Origin: Hymenobacter ruricola
Lineage (GTDB): Bacteria; Bacteroidota; Bacteroidia; Cytophagales; Hymenobacteraceae
Direction: 5' to 3'
NCBI RefSeq assembly: GCF_015694525.1
Contig: NZ_JADQDM010000023.1
Location: forward strand, 1 to 64,000
DNA: 64,000 nucleotides
Below the pieces are notes generated by a model. It ran no database searches and was not told the origin of the DNA. It saw only the letters and a list, made by a program, of their open reading frames with translations. Positions 5,635 to 14,270 of the stretch are shown piece after piece; the first letter of the stretch is position 1; every line of letters starts with the position of its first letter. Both the position numbers and the translations under genes were made by a program.

Positions 5635-7869
5635 TCAGTCCGGCCGCTCGTTCAAATCCACTTTCGTCGTCTTGTTAATCGAGATGAACACGCCCACGAA
5701 CAGCATCCGCGGCGCCCCGGGCGTGATGGCTACGCTGCGGAGCTGGCCGCTGGCGTCGGGCTGGCTGGCGAAATTGTAGCCGTACACGTTGCTTCGGCCC
5801 AGCACGTTGGAGGCCGACACGTAGACGATGGTGAACTGCCCGAACCAGTGGGTGAGGTAGCTCGCGTTGAAGCTCAGGTCCTGGTAGCTGGGCAGGCGGC
5901 CCTGGTTGTAGCCGGGCAGATTGGGGTCGTTGTAGCGGCGGGGCGAGCCGTAGGCGTAGGTGAAGCCGAACTGCGTGTGCAGGGGCTGCACCCAGTACTT
6001 GCCCACCACGCTCAGGTTGTGCCGGGCCACGAAGGTGGGCACGGCCGTGGTGGGGTAGTCGCGGAACTGCCGGCGCGTGTCCACAAAGCCGTAGCTCACC
6101 CAGTAGTCGGCCTTTTTGAAGGTGGTGCGGTCCCGAAACATCACGTCGAGGCCCCGGGCGTAGCCGCTGCCGGCGTTCTGGTAGGTGGTGGGGTTGTAGG
6201 GCTGGGCGGCGTCGAAGGTGGTGAGCTGGGCGTAGTTCTTCTGGTAGATTTCGGCCCGCAGCGTGCGCTCCTGCACCTGGTGCTGGTAGGTGAGCAGGTA
6301 GTGGGTGGCCCGCTCAAACTGCAGGGCGTGGCTGATGCGCAGCAAGTCGGTGGTGGGCGTTTGGTAGAAGGTGCCCCAGGCGGCCGAGAGCTGGCTGTTC
6401 GGCCCGGTTTTGTAGGCCAGGCCCAGGCGCGGGGCGGCATTGAAGCGGCCCAGCAGGGCCGAGTATTCGCCCCGCAGCCCCACGCGGCCGGCCAGCTTGC
6501 GGCTGAGCACCAGCTCGCTTTCGGCGAAGGCGGCGGTGCGCTGCTCGTCCACGGCCAGGGTCAGCGGCGTTGCATCAGGCGCGGCCTGGTACTGCTGGCG
6601 GTAGCGCTGGGCGTAGCCCTCCAGGCCCATTTTGAGGTTGAACCAGGTGCTGGCCGAGTCGTTGGTGAGCACCAGCCGGGCCACGGCCGAGCGGTCGAGG
6701 TCGCGCACGGACTGGGCATCGGGGCGCACCAGGTTATCGTCCTGGGTCAGGGCCAGGCCGGTGTTCAGGCTCCAGCCGCCGGCCAAAGGCGCGCGGTAGG
6801 TGGCGTTGAGGTAGGCGTTGTCGTCGGCCAGGGCCACGGGGTGGCCGGCGCTGTACTCGGGGTTGGCGTCGGGCTGGCGCAGGGCCAGGCGCTGGCGGCT
6901 GTAGGTGCCGTACACTTTCAGCATGCCGGCCTCCCCTACCTGGTGGGCCAGCTTGAGCGAGCCGCCGAGGGCCTGCGGGGCTTTTTCCCAGCCGAAGGTT
7001 TGGGGCACGAGGTTGAAGTACGGGGCCAGGTTGCTGTAGTCGGCGCTGACGGCCACGCTGGTGCGGGCCCAGCGCTGGGTGCGGGCCAGGCTGCCGCCCA
7101 CGCTCATCAGCGAGAGGCTGGTTTGGGTTTCGGGCGCGAGGTCCGTCGAGTTCAGGGCCACCACGGCGCTCAGCGCCTGCCCGTACTCGGCCGAGTAGCC
7201 GCCCGTGCTGAAGACGGTGCCCTTAAACAAAAACGGCGAAAACCGGCCCCGCGCGGCCACATTGGGCACCGAGCCGGCGTAGGGCGTTTGCACGGGCAAG
7301 CCGTCGAGGTAAGTTTTGGTTTCCGACGCCGCCCCGCCGCGCACGAAGAGCTGGCCGGTTTCGCCGTTGCGCGTGGTGCCGGGCAGCGCGTTGAGGGCGC
7401 CGGCAATGTCGCCGAGCGCGCCGGCCGTGGTCACGATGTCGAGGGGCTTGAGCACGGCGGCGCGCTTCTCGTCGCTGGCCTCAAAAGCGCCGGCCGTCAC
7501 CACCACGTCGCCGAGGGCAGCGCGGCTGGCTTTCAGCTTGATACTAGGCAGCGCGATGGGGCCCGGGCCCAGCGTCACGGGCAGCTCCAGCGGCTCGTAG
7601 CCGATGAAGGTGGCCACCAGCACGGCGGGCCCGGCGGGGTGGTCGGTGCGGAAGGCAAAGCGGCCGAGTGAGTCGGTGCTGGCCCCGTCGAAAGTGGTTT
7701 TCAGGAACACGTTCACGCCGGGCAGGGGCTGGCCGTCGGCGTCGCGCACCACGCCGCTGAGCTGGGTGGGTGAAGCGGTGGGTTGGTGGGTTTCGGCGGC
7801 GGGGGCCGTTTGGGCCTGGGCGGCGGGGGCGGCGCTCAGCAGGAGCAGCGAAAGCAGGGCAGTTTTCAT
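5635..7869 (-). CDS. TonB-dependent outer-membrane receptor with carboxypeptidase-regulatory-like domain
   Basis: 744 residues: signal peptide (1-19, AQAQ), carboxypeptidase-regulatory-like domain ~37-115 (LSGVVRDADGQPLPGVNVFL, then TDSLGRFAF), plug ~130-235 (LNALPGTTRNGETGQLFVRG, then LDGLPVQTPY), and a beta-barrel to the end. It should import a large substrate across the outer membrane with TonB/ExbBD energy; the substrate is not predictable from sequence. There is no SusD partner next to it, so it is not a SusC-type pair. Its 3' end is the parent-type sequence of the three fragments at 2397, 2554 and 4659. Confidence 0.9.
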   Translation of the reverse strand: MKTALLSLLLLSAAPAAQAQTAPAAETHQPTASPTQLSGVVRDADGQPLPGVNVFLKTTFDGASTDSLGRFAFRTDHPAGPAVLVATFIGYEPLELPVTLGPGPIALPSIKLKASRAALGDVVVTAGAFEASDEKRAAVLKPLDIVTTAGALGDIAGALNALPGTTRNGETGQLFVRGGAASETKTYLDGLPVQTPYAGSVPNVAARGRFSPFLFKGTVFSTGGYSAEYGQALSAVVALNSTDLAPETQTSLSLMSVGGSLARTQRWARTSVAVSADYSNLAPYFNLVPQTFGWEKAPQALGGSLKLAHQVGEAGMLKVYGTYSRQRLALRQPDANPEYSAGHPVALADDNAYLNATYRAPLAGGWSLNTGLALTQDDNLVRPDAQSVRDLDRSAVARLVLTNDSASTWFNLKMGLEGYAQRYRQQYQAAPDATPLTLAVDEQRTAAFAESELVLSRKLAGRVGLRGEYSALLGRFNAAPRLGLAYKTGPNSQLSAAWGTFYQTPTTDLLRISHALQFERATHYLLTYQHQVQERTLRAEIYQKNYAQLTTFDAAQPYNPTTYQNAGSGYARGLDVMFRDRTTFKKADYWVSYGFVDTRRQFRDYPTTAVPTFVARHNLSVVGKYWVQPLHTQFGFTYAYGSPRRYNDPNLPGYNQGRLPSYQDLSFNASYLTHWFGQFTIVYVSASNVLGRSNVYGYNFASQPDASGQLRSVAITPGAPRMLFVGVFISINKTTKVDLNERPD

Positions 7870-8197
7870 GGGAACCAGCGGTTAAGAACTGGGTCAAAGG
7901 TGGCCGGCGGGCCCGCCCGGGTTCAACTAAATGGTGCCCAAGCGTCGGCTCGTTCGGACGAAGCGCCGGCCCGCGCCGACGAACCTTTGGCCACGCGGGC
8001 GGCCCGGTTGGGCGCGCCGGGTCCGCCGCCGCTCGTCGGGTACAGCCGGGCGTTCATGCCTTCCTCATATCCATTCGGCCATGTTTGGCATCCGAGCGGC
8101 CGCTTTTGGCGTTTATCCACGGCCCGGCGGGCAGCAGCGCTTATTTTTGCGCTTCTTTCCGCCGTTGCCCCCGCATTTTCTGCTGCCTCCTTTGCCG
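7870..8197. other. Divergent intergenic region
   Basis: This region lies between the receptor gene and the PAS gene. It is GC-rich, with no coding signal of its own. A TAnnTTTG-type box (TATTTTTG) lies at 8142-8149, 49 bp before the PAS gene start. No strong repeat was seen. Confidence 0.5.
8142..8149 (+). promoter_or_regulatory. Likely -7 promoter element (TATTTTTG) of the PAS gene
   Basis: This matches the Bacteroidota consensus TAnnTTTG exactly and lies 49 bp upstream of the ATG at 8198. No clear -33 TTTG was found at the usual spacing. Confidence 0.5.
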
Positions 8198-9505
8198 ATG
8201 ACTGCTCCCGACGCTCCCGTAGACTACCAGCGCCTGTTTCGCTCCCTGCCGGATAATTTCCTGCTCATTGCGCCCGACGCCGACGCCACCATCCTCGACG
8301 ACACCGACAGCCACGTGGCCGTGTCGCTGCTGGCGCGCGAGCAGGCCGTGGGCCGCCCCTTTTTCGAGGCCTACCCCGCCGTCGACCAGAACCAGGGCGA
8401 CGTCATCGCGGCCTCGCACGAGCACGTGCGCCGGCACCTGGAGCCGCACACCATGCCCGTCATTCGCTACGACCTGGCCCGGCCCGCCGAGCAGGGCGGC
8501 GGCTTTGAGGAAATCTACTGGCAGGCCACCCACTACCCCATTCTCGACGACGAAGGCCAGTTGCAATACATCCTGCAGCGCGCCCAGAACGTGACCGAGC
8601 AGCACCGCGCCGCCCTGGAAGCTGCGCGCGTGCAGAAAGCGCTGGCCGAAGCGCAGGACCGCACCAATTTTGTGCTGCAAAACCTGCCCGTGCTCATCTG
8701 GACGGCCCGGCCCGACGGCTACCGCGACTTCTTCAACTCGCGCTGGCTGGACTTCACGGGCCGCTCCCTGGCCGAGGAAACCGGCGAGCAGTGGAGCAGC
8801 AGCGTGCACCCCGACTACCTCGCCCGGGCCCTCGACGCCTGGCACCACTCCGTGGCCACCGGCGACCCGTACCAGGTAGAATATCCCCTGCGCCGCCACG
8901 ACGGCCATTACCGCTGGATTCTGGTGCGGGCCACGCCCCGCCGCGACGCCGACGGCCACATCACCATGTGGGTGGGCGGCGCCACCGAAATCCACGAGCA
9001 GCGCCAGATGGTGCAGGAGCTGCTGCAAGCCAACGAGCAGCAGGCCCTGCTCTCGGAGCAGGCCTACCAAATGTACCAGAAGGCCGAAGGCCAGCGCGAA
9101 ACCTTCCACAACCTGTTCATGCAGGCCCCGGCCATGATTTGCATCCTGCGCGGCCCGCAACACGAGTACGAATTTGTGAACCCGGCCTACCAGCAGCTGT
9201 TTCCGCACCGCGAGCTGCTGGGCCACACGGTGGAAGAAGTGCTGCCCGAAGTGCGCGAGCAAGGCATCATCGACATCCTGGACAACGTGTACCAGACCGG
9301 CGAAACCTTCTTCGGCAACGAGCTCAAGCTGCACCTGGAGCGCGACGCCAGCAAGGAGCTGCGCGACTCGTACTTCAATTTTATCTACCAGCAGTTCCGC
9401 GAAAACAACCAGCCGGCCGGCATCATGGTCTTTGCCTTCGAAGTCACCGATTTCGTGCTGGCCCGCCAGGCGCTGGAACGCCTCAACGGCACCCCCGGCA
9501 ACTAG
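8198..9505 (+). CDS. Triple-PAS-domain sensory protein without output domain
   Basis: 435 residues, soluble. PAS 1 spans ~10-130 (FRSLPDNFLLIAPDADATIL ... YWQATHYPILDDEGQLQYIL), then a short coiled coil. PAS 2 spans ~150-275 (VLIWTARPDGYRDFFNSRWL, with a PAC motif HYRWILVRATPRRDADG). A second coiled coil (~275-310) leads to PAS 3 at ~310-430 (ICILRGPQHEYEFVNPAYQQ). No histidine-kinase, cyclase or methyl-accepting domain follows, so it is a stand-alone sensor or a partner for another protein, perhaps the gene 77 bp downstream. In-frame codons upstream lack PAS-type features; the ATG at 8198 follows a good promoter box. Confidence 0.85.
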   Translation: MTAPDAPVDYQRLFRSLPDNFLLIAPDADATILDDTDSHVAVSLLAREQAVGRPFFEAYPAVDQNQGDVIAASHEHVRRHLEPHTMPVIRYDLARPAEQGGGFEEIYWQATHYPILDDEGQLQYILQRAQNVTEQHRAALEAARVQKALAEAQDRTNFVLQNLPVLIWTARPDGYRDFFNSRWLDFTGRSLAEETGEQWSSSVHPDYLARALDAWHHSVATGDPYQVEYPLRRHDGHYRWILVRATPRRDADGHITMWVGGATEIHEQRQMVQELLQANEQQALLSEQAYQMYQKAEGQRETFHNLFMQAPAMICILRGPQHEYEFVNPAYQQLFPHRELLGHTVEEVLPEVREQGIIDILDNVYQTGETFFGNELKLHLERDASKELRDSYFNFIYQQFRENNQPAGIMVFAFEVTDFVLARQALERLNGTPGN

Positions 9506-9582
9506 GCCCGGCCCATTGTGGCCCAGTTATGGCTTGGCCGCCCTGCTAGCTCCCTTTTTCTTCCCGCTTACCCCCTCCCCGC

Positions 9583-9942
9583 ATGGCCCTCTCCTCTTTC
9601 GACTTTCAGCAAGCCCGCGTCAAGCAGGTGTTGTTTAAGTCGCGGCTGCGCTCGGTGCTCTACGGGGTGCGCGAGGCCGAGCCGGAACTCTTCTCCCTGC
9701 GCGAAAACCCGCTGGGCCAGTGGCTGCAAAACTCCGTGAAGCCCGCCCTCGGCGCCCAGCCCGAAGTGCGCGAAATCGAGCGCGTGCTCCAGCAAATGCT
9801 CCAGACCGGCCAGGACCTGGTGGGCCGCTACACCCGCGGCCACATCGAAGAGTCGCGCGCTGGCCTCGACCAAATCAACTCCTACGCCGACCACATCGAA
9901 AGCCTCCTCAACCGCCTGGAAAAAGGCATGGCCACGGCTTAA
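9583..9942 (+). CDS. Degenerate CZB-like (chemoreceptor zinc-binding fold) protein
   Basis: 119 residues, all-helical in appearance. The order resembles a CZB domain: a helix with VKQVLFKSRLRSVLYG (CZB: xHxxWKxxLxxxxxG), then ENPLGQWLQ (CZB: CxLGKWL), then EVREIERVLQQMLQTGQDLV (CZB: HxxxH helix), and a final helix. In my alignment all four zinc ligands (His, Cys, His, His) are replaced. It lies 77 bp after the PAS gene on the same strand, so the two may form a sensory pair. The CZB assignment is from pattern memory and needs a profile comparison. Confidence 0.5.
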   Translation: MALSSFDFQQARVKQVLFKSRLRSVLYGVREAEPELFSLRENPLGQWLQNSVKPALGAQPEVREIERVLQQMLQTGQDLVGRYTRGHIEESRAGLDQINSYADHIESLLNRLEKGMATA

Positions 9943-9958
9943 GGCGCCCGGCGGCGCC

Positions 9959-10882
9959 TCAGCCGTTCCGAAATTCCGCCAGCTGATACAAGTGCCCACC
10001 TGCGGGGCTCAGCCGGCGGAGCCAGGGCTCTTGGGCCAGGGCCTGCGTGCCGGGCCCGTAGGAAAAAATGCGGAGCGGCTGGTGCTGCCCCACCTGCCGC
10101 AACCGGCCCAGCACGCGGGCCAGAATCTGGCCCGTGAACGGCGTAAACAGAAAGAACACCGTGCCGTCGGCGTAGTCCACGGCGCGGGCATCGGCGTTGA
10201 GGAACCGAACCCGGGTGAGGCGCAGCGCGTCGGCGCAGGCTTGCGCGTACCGGCAATACGCGGGCTCAATCTCGACGCCCGCGGTGGTGGCCCCGCTCAG
10301 CAGCCGCACCAGCAGCGGCACCTGCCCCAGCCCGGAACCCAGGTCGTAGAACGTATCGTGGGCACTTATTTTGGCCGCCATTTCGAAGATGATGCGGGCC
10401 GGTGTCTTTTGGTAATACACCATTTCCGGGTCGTGGGCTTCGGTTGCCAGGGGCTCGGCCAAATCGATGAACAGCCCGTTGGTGAGCGTGTCGAGGGCAT
10501 CATATTCGGTGGCGGCGGGGCTGCTGCCGGGTTCGGGCGGGCCGGCGTAGGCTTCCAGCAGTGCCCGCAAGCTTTCCGGCGTGCACTGCCCCGCCCGAAT
10601 CAAGGCGCGCAACCGCTGGAAAAGCCGCTGGTCGAGGGCTTCCAGTTCACCTCTCAGCGCCGTGGCTTGGTTTCTTAGGTTGCTGAGTTCCGCAGGCAAC
10701 TTCTCGGCAAGCAAGCCGTCCAGACGGTCCAGGACGTGAAATTCCAGCTCATCCAGGACTTCGGCCCGGCTGGCAAAGTTTTCCTCGCTGAAAAGCCCGG
10801 GCCGGGCCGTTAAGGCAGCCAGCGTTTCTTTTATTTCCGCAGCTGCCGTGTATAGCAGCGCGTCGCGGTTGTCGTTGGCCAC
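9959..10882 (-). CDS. Class I SAM-dependent methyltransferase with helical N-terminal region
   Basis: 307 residues. The first ~150 are helical and charged with no recognised domain. From ~190 there is a Rossmann-type methyltransferase core: motif I FYDLGSGLGQVPLLVRLL, acidic strand VEIEPAYCRYAQ, and motif with FLNADARAVDYADG. The substrate is unknown. The gene starts 4 bp after the stop of tatD upstream, so they are probably co-transcribed. Confidence 0.75.
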   Translation of the reverse strand: MANDNRDALLYTAAAEIKETLAALTARPGLFSEENFASRAEVLDELEFHVLDRLDGLLAEKLPAELSNLRNQATALRGELEALDQRLFQRLRALIRAGQCTPESLRALLEAYAGPPEPGSSPAATEYDALDTLTNGLFIDLAEPLATEAHDPEMVYYQKTPARIIFEMAAKISAHDTFYDLGSGLGQVPLLVRLLSGATTAGVEIEPAYCRYAQACADALRLTRVRFLNADARAVDYADGTVFFLFTPFTGQILARVLGRLRQVGQHQPLRIFSYGPGTQALAQEPWLRRLSPAGGHLYQLAEFRNG

Positions 10883-10886
10883 CCCG

Positions 10887-11654
10887 CTACAGGTTGAACA
10901 AGGCCGCGGCGTTGCGCGTGGTGGCTTCGGCTACTTCGGCCACGTCGCGGCCCAGCAGCTCGGCCACGCGGCGCAGCACCAGCGGCAGGTAGGCCGGCTC
11001 GTTGCGCTTGCCGCGGTGCGGCACGGGCGCCAGGTAGGGGCAGTCGGTTTCGAGCAGCAGGTGCTGCAGGTCGAGGCCGGGCAGCACCTTGTCGGCCCCG
11101 CCGTTCTTGAACGTGGCCACTCCGCCAATGCCCAGCATAAATCCCAGCTTGATGGCCTGCTCGGCCTCCGCGGGCGTGCCCGAGAAGCAGTGAAACACCC
11201 CGCGCAGGCGGCCGTCCTGGGCCGCTTCCACCAGGGCTACGGTTTCGGCAAAGGCTTCGCGGGTGTGCAGCACGATGGGCAGGTTGTGCTGTTTGGCCAG
11301 CTCCAACTGAATTTTCAGGGCTTCCTGCTGCTCGGCCAGCAGGGTTTTGTCCCAATACAAATCGAGCCCGCACTCGCCCACGGCGGCAAAGGGCCGGCGC
11401 CCCAGCCAGGTTTCCACCTCGTACAAGTCCTGCTCGAAGCCGCGCGTGACCGAGCAGGGGTGCAGGCCCATCATGGCGAAGCAGGTTTCGGGCGCCTGGG
11501 CTTCCAGCTCCAGCATGGCGTCGATGCTGCTGTGGTCCACGTTGGGCATCACGATGGTGCGCACGCCCGCGTCCTGGGCCCGGCGCAGGGCGTCGAGGCG
11601 GTCGGGTTTGAACTGTTCGGAGTAGAGGTGGGCGTGGGAGTCGGTGAGGTGCAT
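10887..11654 (-). CDS. tatD: TatD-family metal-dependent hydrolase/DNase
   Basis: 255 residues, full family length. The metal-binding set is visible: HxH in DSHAHL (H7, H9), E94 in AVGECGLDLYW, H130 in IVLHTRE, H155 in VFHCFSG and D204 in LLETDCPYLAP. Family members are amidohydrolase-fold Mg-dependent 3'-5' exonucleases acting on DNA, with a role in repair and DNA turnover; older annotations linked them to Tat export. The gene is followed 4 bp later by the methyltransferase gene. A palindromic repeat lies upstream. Confidence 0.93.
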   Translation of the reverse strand: MHLTDSHAHLYSEQFKPDRLDALRRAQDAGVRTIVMPNVDHSSIDAMLELEAQAPETCFAMMGLHPCSVTRGFEQDLYEVETWLGRRPFAAVGECGLDLYWDKTLLAEQQEALKIQLELAKQHNLPIVLHTREAFAETVALVEAAQDGRLRGVFHCFSGTPAEAEQAIKLGFMLGIGGVATFKNGGADKVLPGLDLQHLLLETDCPYLAPVPHRGKRNEPAYLPLVLRRVAELLGRDVAEVAEATTRNAAALFNL

Positions 11655-11678
11655 TTTTTAGAATTATAAAAAAAACTG

Positions 11679-11777
11679 GCCCGTCATGCAGAGCGCAGCG
11701 TAGCATCTTTACCGCAGCAGTAAACCTTTTAATTGGATTGCGTTGCGCGGTAAAGATGCTACGCTCTGCATGACGGG
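11679..11777. repeat. GTCAT...ATGAC palindromic repeat (family A, copy 1)
   Basis: The ends are GCCCGTCATGCAGAGCG and its complement. The arms continue into TAGCATCTTTACCGC with an extra CAGCG only in the left arm. It lies between tatD and the polysaccharide locus. The right arm is followed by a short T run and could terminate transcription. Confidence 0.8.
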
Positions 11778-11795
11778 CTTTTTGTCATCAATATT

Positions 11796-12911
11796 TTAAT
11801 CATACCGCCGCCCTTTCCAGACCACGGCGCCGCCCAGCAGCCGGTAGCCAATCAGGCTGAACGTGAGCGCCAGGGTGTAAAATTCAAACAGCGGCAGCAG
11901 CCACCAGCGCAGCCGCAGCCCTGCCCGGCGGTGCGCGAAGTACGCCAGCGCGCCCTGCACCAGCATTTTGGCGCCCCATACGGCCAGCGCGGGCCCGACC
12001 CCGGCCACCCCCGCCAGCCCCGCCAGCCCCGCCAGCGCCGGCCAAAACCCGCTGAACACCAGCAGCTGCAGGCGCAGCCGTATAGGCAACGCCTCCACGC
12101 CGCGCAGCCAGCGGCGCCGCTGCCGCAGCAGGGGCCGCCAGCTGGGCATGGGCAGCGAGTCGGCCCGCGCGGCAGCGCTGAATACGTGCCGGAACCCAAA
12201 GCCCCGCGCCACCACGGCCTGAAACAGGGCAAAATCTTCGGTCACGGAGAAGGGCAGCGCCTCGTAGCCGCCGGTGGCCGCGTAGGCGGCGCGGGTCACG
12301 AGCATGTTGTTGCCCATGGCCGTCACGGGCCGGCCCTGCTCGCTCACCACCTGCACCAAACTCAGCGACAGTAGCCAGTCAATGCCTTGCAAGTGGTCGA
12401 ACAGCCGCGGCCCGCGCACCGCCGTGATGCCCGTGACCGTGCCCACGCCCGGGGCCGCGTGGCCCAGCAGCGCCGCAATCCACGTAGCGGGCAGGTGGAT
12501 GTCGGCGTCGGTAATGAAGAAAAAGTCGGTGGTGGCGTGCCGGGCCAGGTGGGCCAGCACGTTGGCTTTGCCGCGGGCCGCGCCCAGGTTTTCGGCGATG
12601 GGGATGACGCGGAACCGGCCCGCGAAGCCCTGCATGGCGGCTTCGGCCACGGCGGCGGTGCGGTCGGTGCTGGCGTCGTCGCCCACCAGAATTTCCAGCA
12701 GCTCGGCCGGGTACTCCAGGGCCCGCAGGCTGGCCAGGCAGCGCGGCAGGGCCAGTTCCTCGTCGCGCGCGGCAATGAGGATGCTTACGCGGGGCAGCGG
12801 CACGGGCAGCGCGACAGCGGCCTGGGCCCCGCGCCCAGTGGCAAAGCGCCACGCCGCATAGGCCAGCCCCAGCAGCCACAGCCCCAGAAAAGCCCCCAGC
12901 GCCCCACTCAC
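11796..12911 (-). CDS. Family 2 glycosyltransferase, membrane-bound
   Basis: 371 residues. One N-terminal membrane helix precedes a GT-A catalytic domain at ~35-260 (RVSILIAARDEE, VGDDASTDRT, the DxD-type TDADIH, and the QRRRWLRG acceptor-site motif). Two to three C-terminal membrane helices follow. This is the layout of processive or membrane-anchored GT2 enzymes that add sugars from nucleotide donors at the inner membrane. The start is GTG at 12911, which overlaps the stop of the deacetylase (GTGA); no ATG is available in the right place. The polysaccharide locus context supports a role in exopolysaccharide synthesis. Confidence 0.85.
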   Translation of the reverse strand: MSGALGAFLGLWLLGLAYAAWRFATGRGAQAAVALPVPLPRVSILIAARDEELALPRCLASLRALEYPAELLEILVGDDASTDRTAAVAEAAMQGFAGRFRVIPIAENLGAARGKANVLAHLARHATTDFFFITDADIHLPATWIAALLGHAAPGVGTVTGITAVRGPRLFDHLQGIDWLLSLSLVQVVSEQGRPVTAMGNNMLVTRAAYAATGGYEALPFSVTEDFALFQAVVARGFGFRHVFSAAARADSLPMPSWRPLLRQRRRWLRGVEALPIRLRLQLLVFSGFWPALAGLAGLAGVAGVGPALAVWGAKMLVQGALAYFAHRRAGLRLRWWLLPLFEFYTLALTFSLIGYRLLGGAVVWKGRRYD

Positions 12912-13618
12912 GGCGCCAGAAACCGGAAGCCGCGCCCGGCAAAGTGCGCCAGCACCCGCGGCAGCACGAAGCGCAACCGCGCGCTGGCTTTGCGGCTGTC
13001 GTGAAACACCAACACGTCGCCGGGCCGCACGGCCGCCAGCGTGTAGCGCAGGCAGTCTTCGGGGCGCAGGGCGGGGTCGTAGTCGCGCGTCAGCACCGAC
13101 CACATGATGACCCGAAACTCTTTTTGCAAAGCCGGCAGCAGCGGCCACGTGAGCCGCCCATACGGTGGCCGGAACAAGGGCTTCGCCTCCGCTGCCGGCG
13201 CCGCACCGGCGGCCGTTGCTTCGGTCCGGTGGGCGCGGGTCAGCCGTTCTATTTCGGCCTGGCACTCGGCCACTTCGGCCAGGTAGGCGGCGCGCGGCAG
13301 GCTCCAGGCGCTGCGGTGGTGCTGGGTGTGGTTGCCGAGGCGGTGGCCGGCGGCCAGGGCAGCGCGGGCAATTTCGGGGTAGCGCCGCAGGTTGTCGCCC
13401 ACGCAGAAAAAGGCCGCCCGGGCATCATATTGGGCCAGTTGGGCCAGCACCCAGGGCGTTTCTTCGGGAATGGGCCCGTCGTCGAACGTGAGGTAGAGGG
13501 CCGGGGTGTCGGTGGCCGGAGCAGCCGGGCCGGTCCACTCGCAGCCGGGCAGCAGGGCGTGAAGCAGCTTGGGCGGCCGGGTCAGCAGGGCCGCTTCGAG
13601 CCGGGAACCCGCGCCCAT
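12908..13618 (-). CDS. Polysaccharide deacetylase (NodB homology domain)
   Basis: 236 residues. NodB motifs are present in order: motif 1 LYLTFDDGPIPEE (catalytic Asp-Asp), motif 2 HRLGNHTQHH (metal-binding H-x3-H), motif 3 FRPPYGRL (catalytic-site Arg) and later VLVFHDS (catalytic His). It would remove N-acetyl groups from sugar polymers in a metal-dependent reaction. There is no clear signal peptide, which leaves the compartment open. It is translationally coupled at both ends: TGATG with the upstream gene and GTGA with the downstream GT2. Confidence 0.9.
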   Translation of the reverse strand: MGAGSRLEAALLTRPPKLLHALLPGCEWTGPAAPATDTPALYLTFDDGPIPEETPWVLAQLAQYDARAAFFCVGDNLRRYPEIARAALAAGHRLGNHTQHHRSAWSLPRAAYLAEVAECQAEIERLTRAHRTEATAAGAAPAAEAKPLFRPPYGRLTWPLLPALQKEFRVIMWSVLTRDYDPALRPEDCLRYTLAAVRPGDVLVFHDSRKASARLRFVLPRVLAHFAGRGFRFLAP

Positions 13619-14160
13619 CAGGAACGCACGATGTGCATAAAGGGCACTTCCGTATCGGGCAAAGGGCCCAGCACCGCCGCCAATATGGCCAGGAAGGCCG
13701 CGGCCGTGTCGGGCTGGCCAGCCGCCGGGCCGCGGCCCAGGTGGCGGTGCGCCTCGCCGGCCCACTCGCCCACCACGGTGGGGCAGCCGGCCGGGCTGCT
13801 CAGGCCCAGGGTGGCTTCCAGGGTGAAGTAGCGGGGGCGGGTTTCCTCGGCCTCGGTTTCGGCGGGCTCGTCTTCTTCGTACACCAGGGCCGAGTAATAG
13901 GCTTCCATCGTGCCCTGGGGCGGCGGCAGGTGAAACAGGGCCGTGGCCCGGCCGGCCACCTCGTGCCAGCTCAGGCGCAGGCCGCGGGGCGCCACTTTGT
14001 CGGCCGCGGGCAGGTTCTCGGCCGCCTTGTCCCACACGTAATGCAGCAGCTCGCGCGCCAGAAACGGGTCGCTCAGCTCGCGGCGCACCGAAGCCGGGCG
14101 GCGCCAGGCCAGCTGCGGCAGCAGCACGTGGGTAAAATTGTAGGAATGCAAACGGGCCAT
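13618..14160 (-). CDS. Hypothetical protein of the polysaccharide locus
   Basis: 180 residues, not recognised. The start MARLHSYNFTHVLLPQLAWR and a middle region with many Ala/Leu suggest a globular cytosolic protein. An acidic Glu-rich stretch (EEDEPAETEAEET, ~95-107) is followed by beta-rich RYFTLEATLGLS. There is no signal or membrane segment. Its stop overlaps the deacetylase start (TGATG), so the products are probably made together. A role in assembling or sensing the polysaccharide is possible only from context. Confidence 0.65.
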   Translation of the reverse strand: MARLHSYNFTHVLLPQLAWRRPASVRRELSDPFLARELLHYVWDKAAENLPAADKVAPRGLRLSWHEVAGRATALFHLPPPQGTMEAYYSALVYEEDEPAETEAEETRPRYFTLEATLGLSSPAGCPTVVGEWAGEAHRHLGRGPAAGQPDTAAAFLAILAAVLGPLPDTEVPFMHIVRS

Positions 14161-14215
14161 AAGGTGCTACAAAAGTAACGCCGGGGCGCCGCGTTCGCTC
14201 AACGCTGCGCGTGGG

Positions 14216-14270
14216 TAAATGAGGAATTTTCAACCCGAAGCCCTGCGGCCCTGTCAATTCCTCACCATTA
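14216..14270. repeat. AATGAGGAATT...AATTCCTCA palindromic repeat (family B)
   Basis: The imperfect arms TAAATGAGGAATT and AATTCCTCACCATTA flank a 27-bp spacer. The right arm contains the stop codon of the GT4 gene (14268-14270). A related unit has entered a coding sequence at 26810-26866. Confidence 0.6.

Noticed and set aside
5392..7671. Long open frame on the plus strand opposite the TonB receptor (and similar frames at 15523-17259 and 33453-35456)
   Set aside because: These are shadow frames caused by high GC third positions. Their translations are Gly/His/Gln/Arg-rich with no domain, while the opposite strand has clear family motifs.
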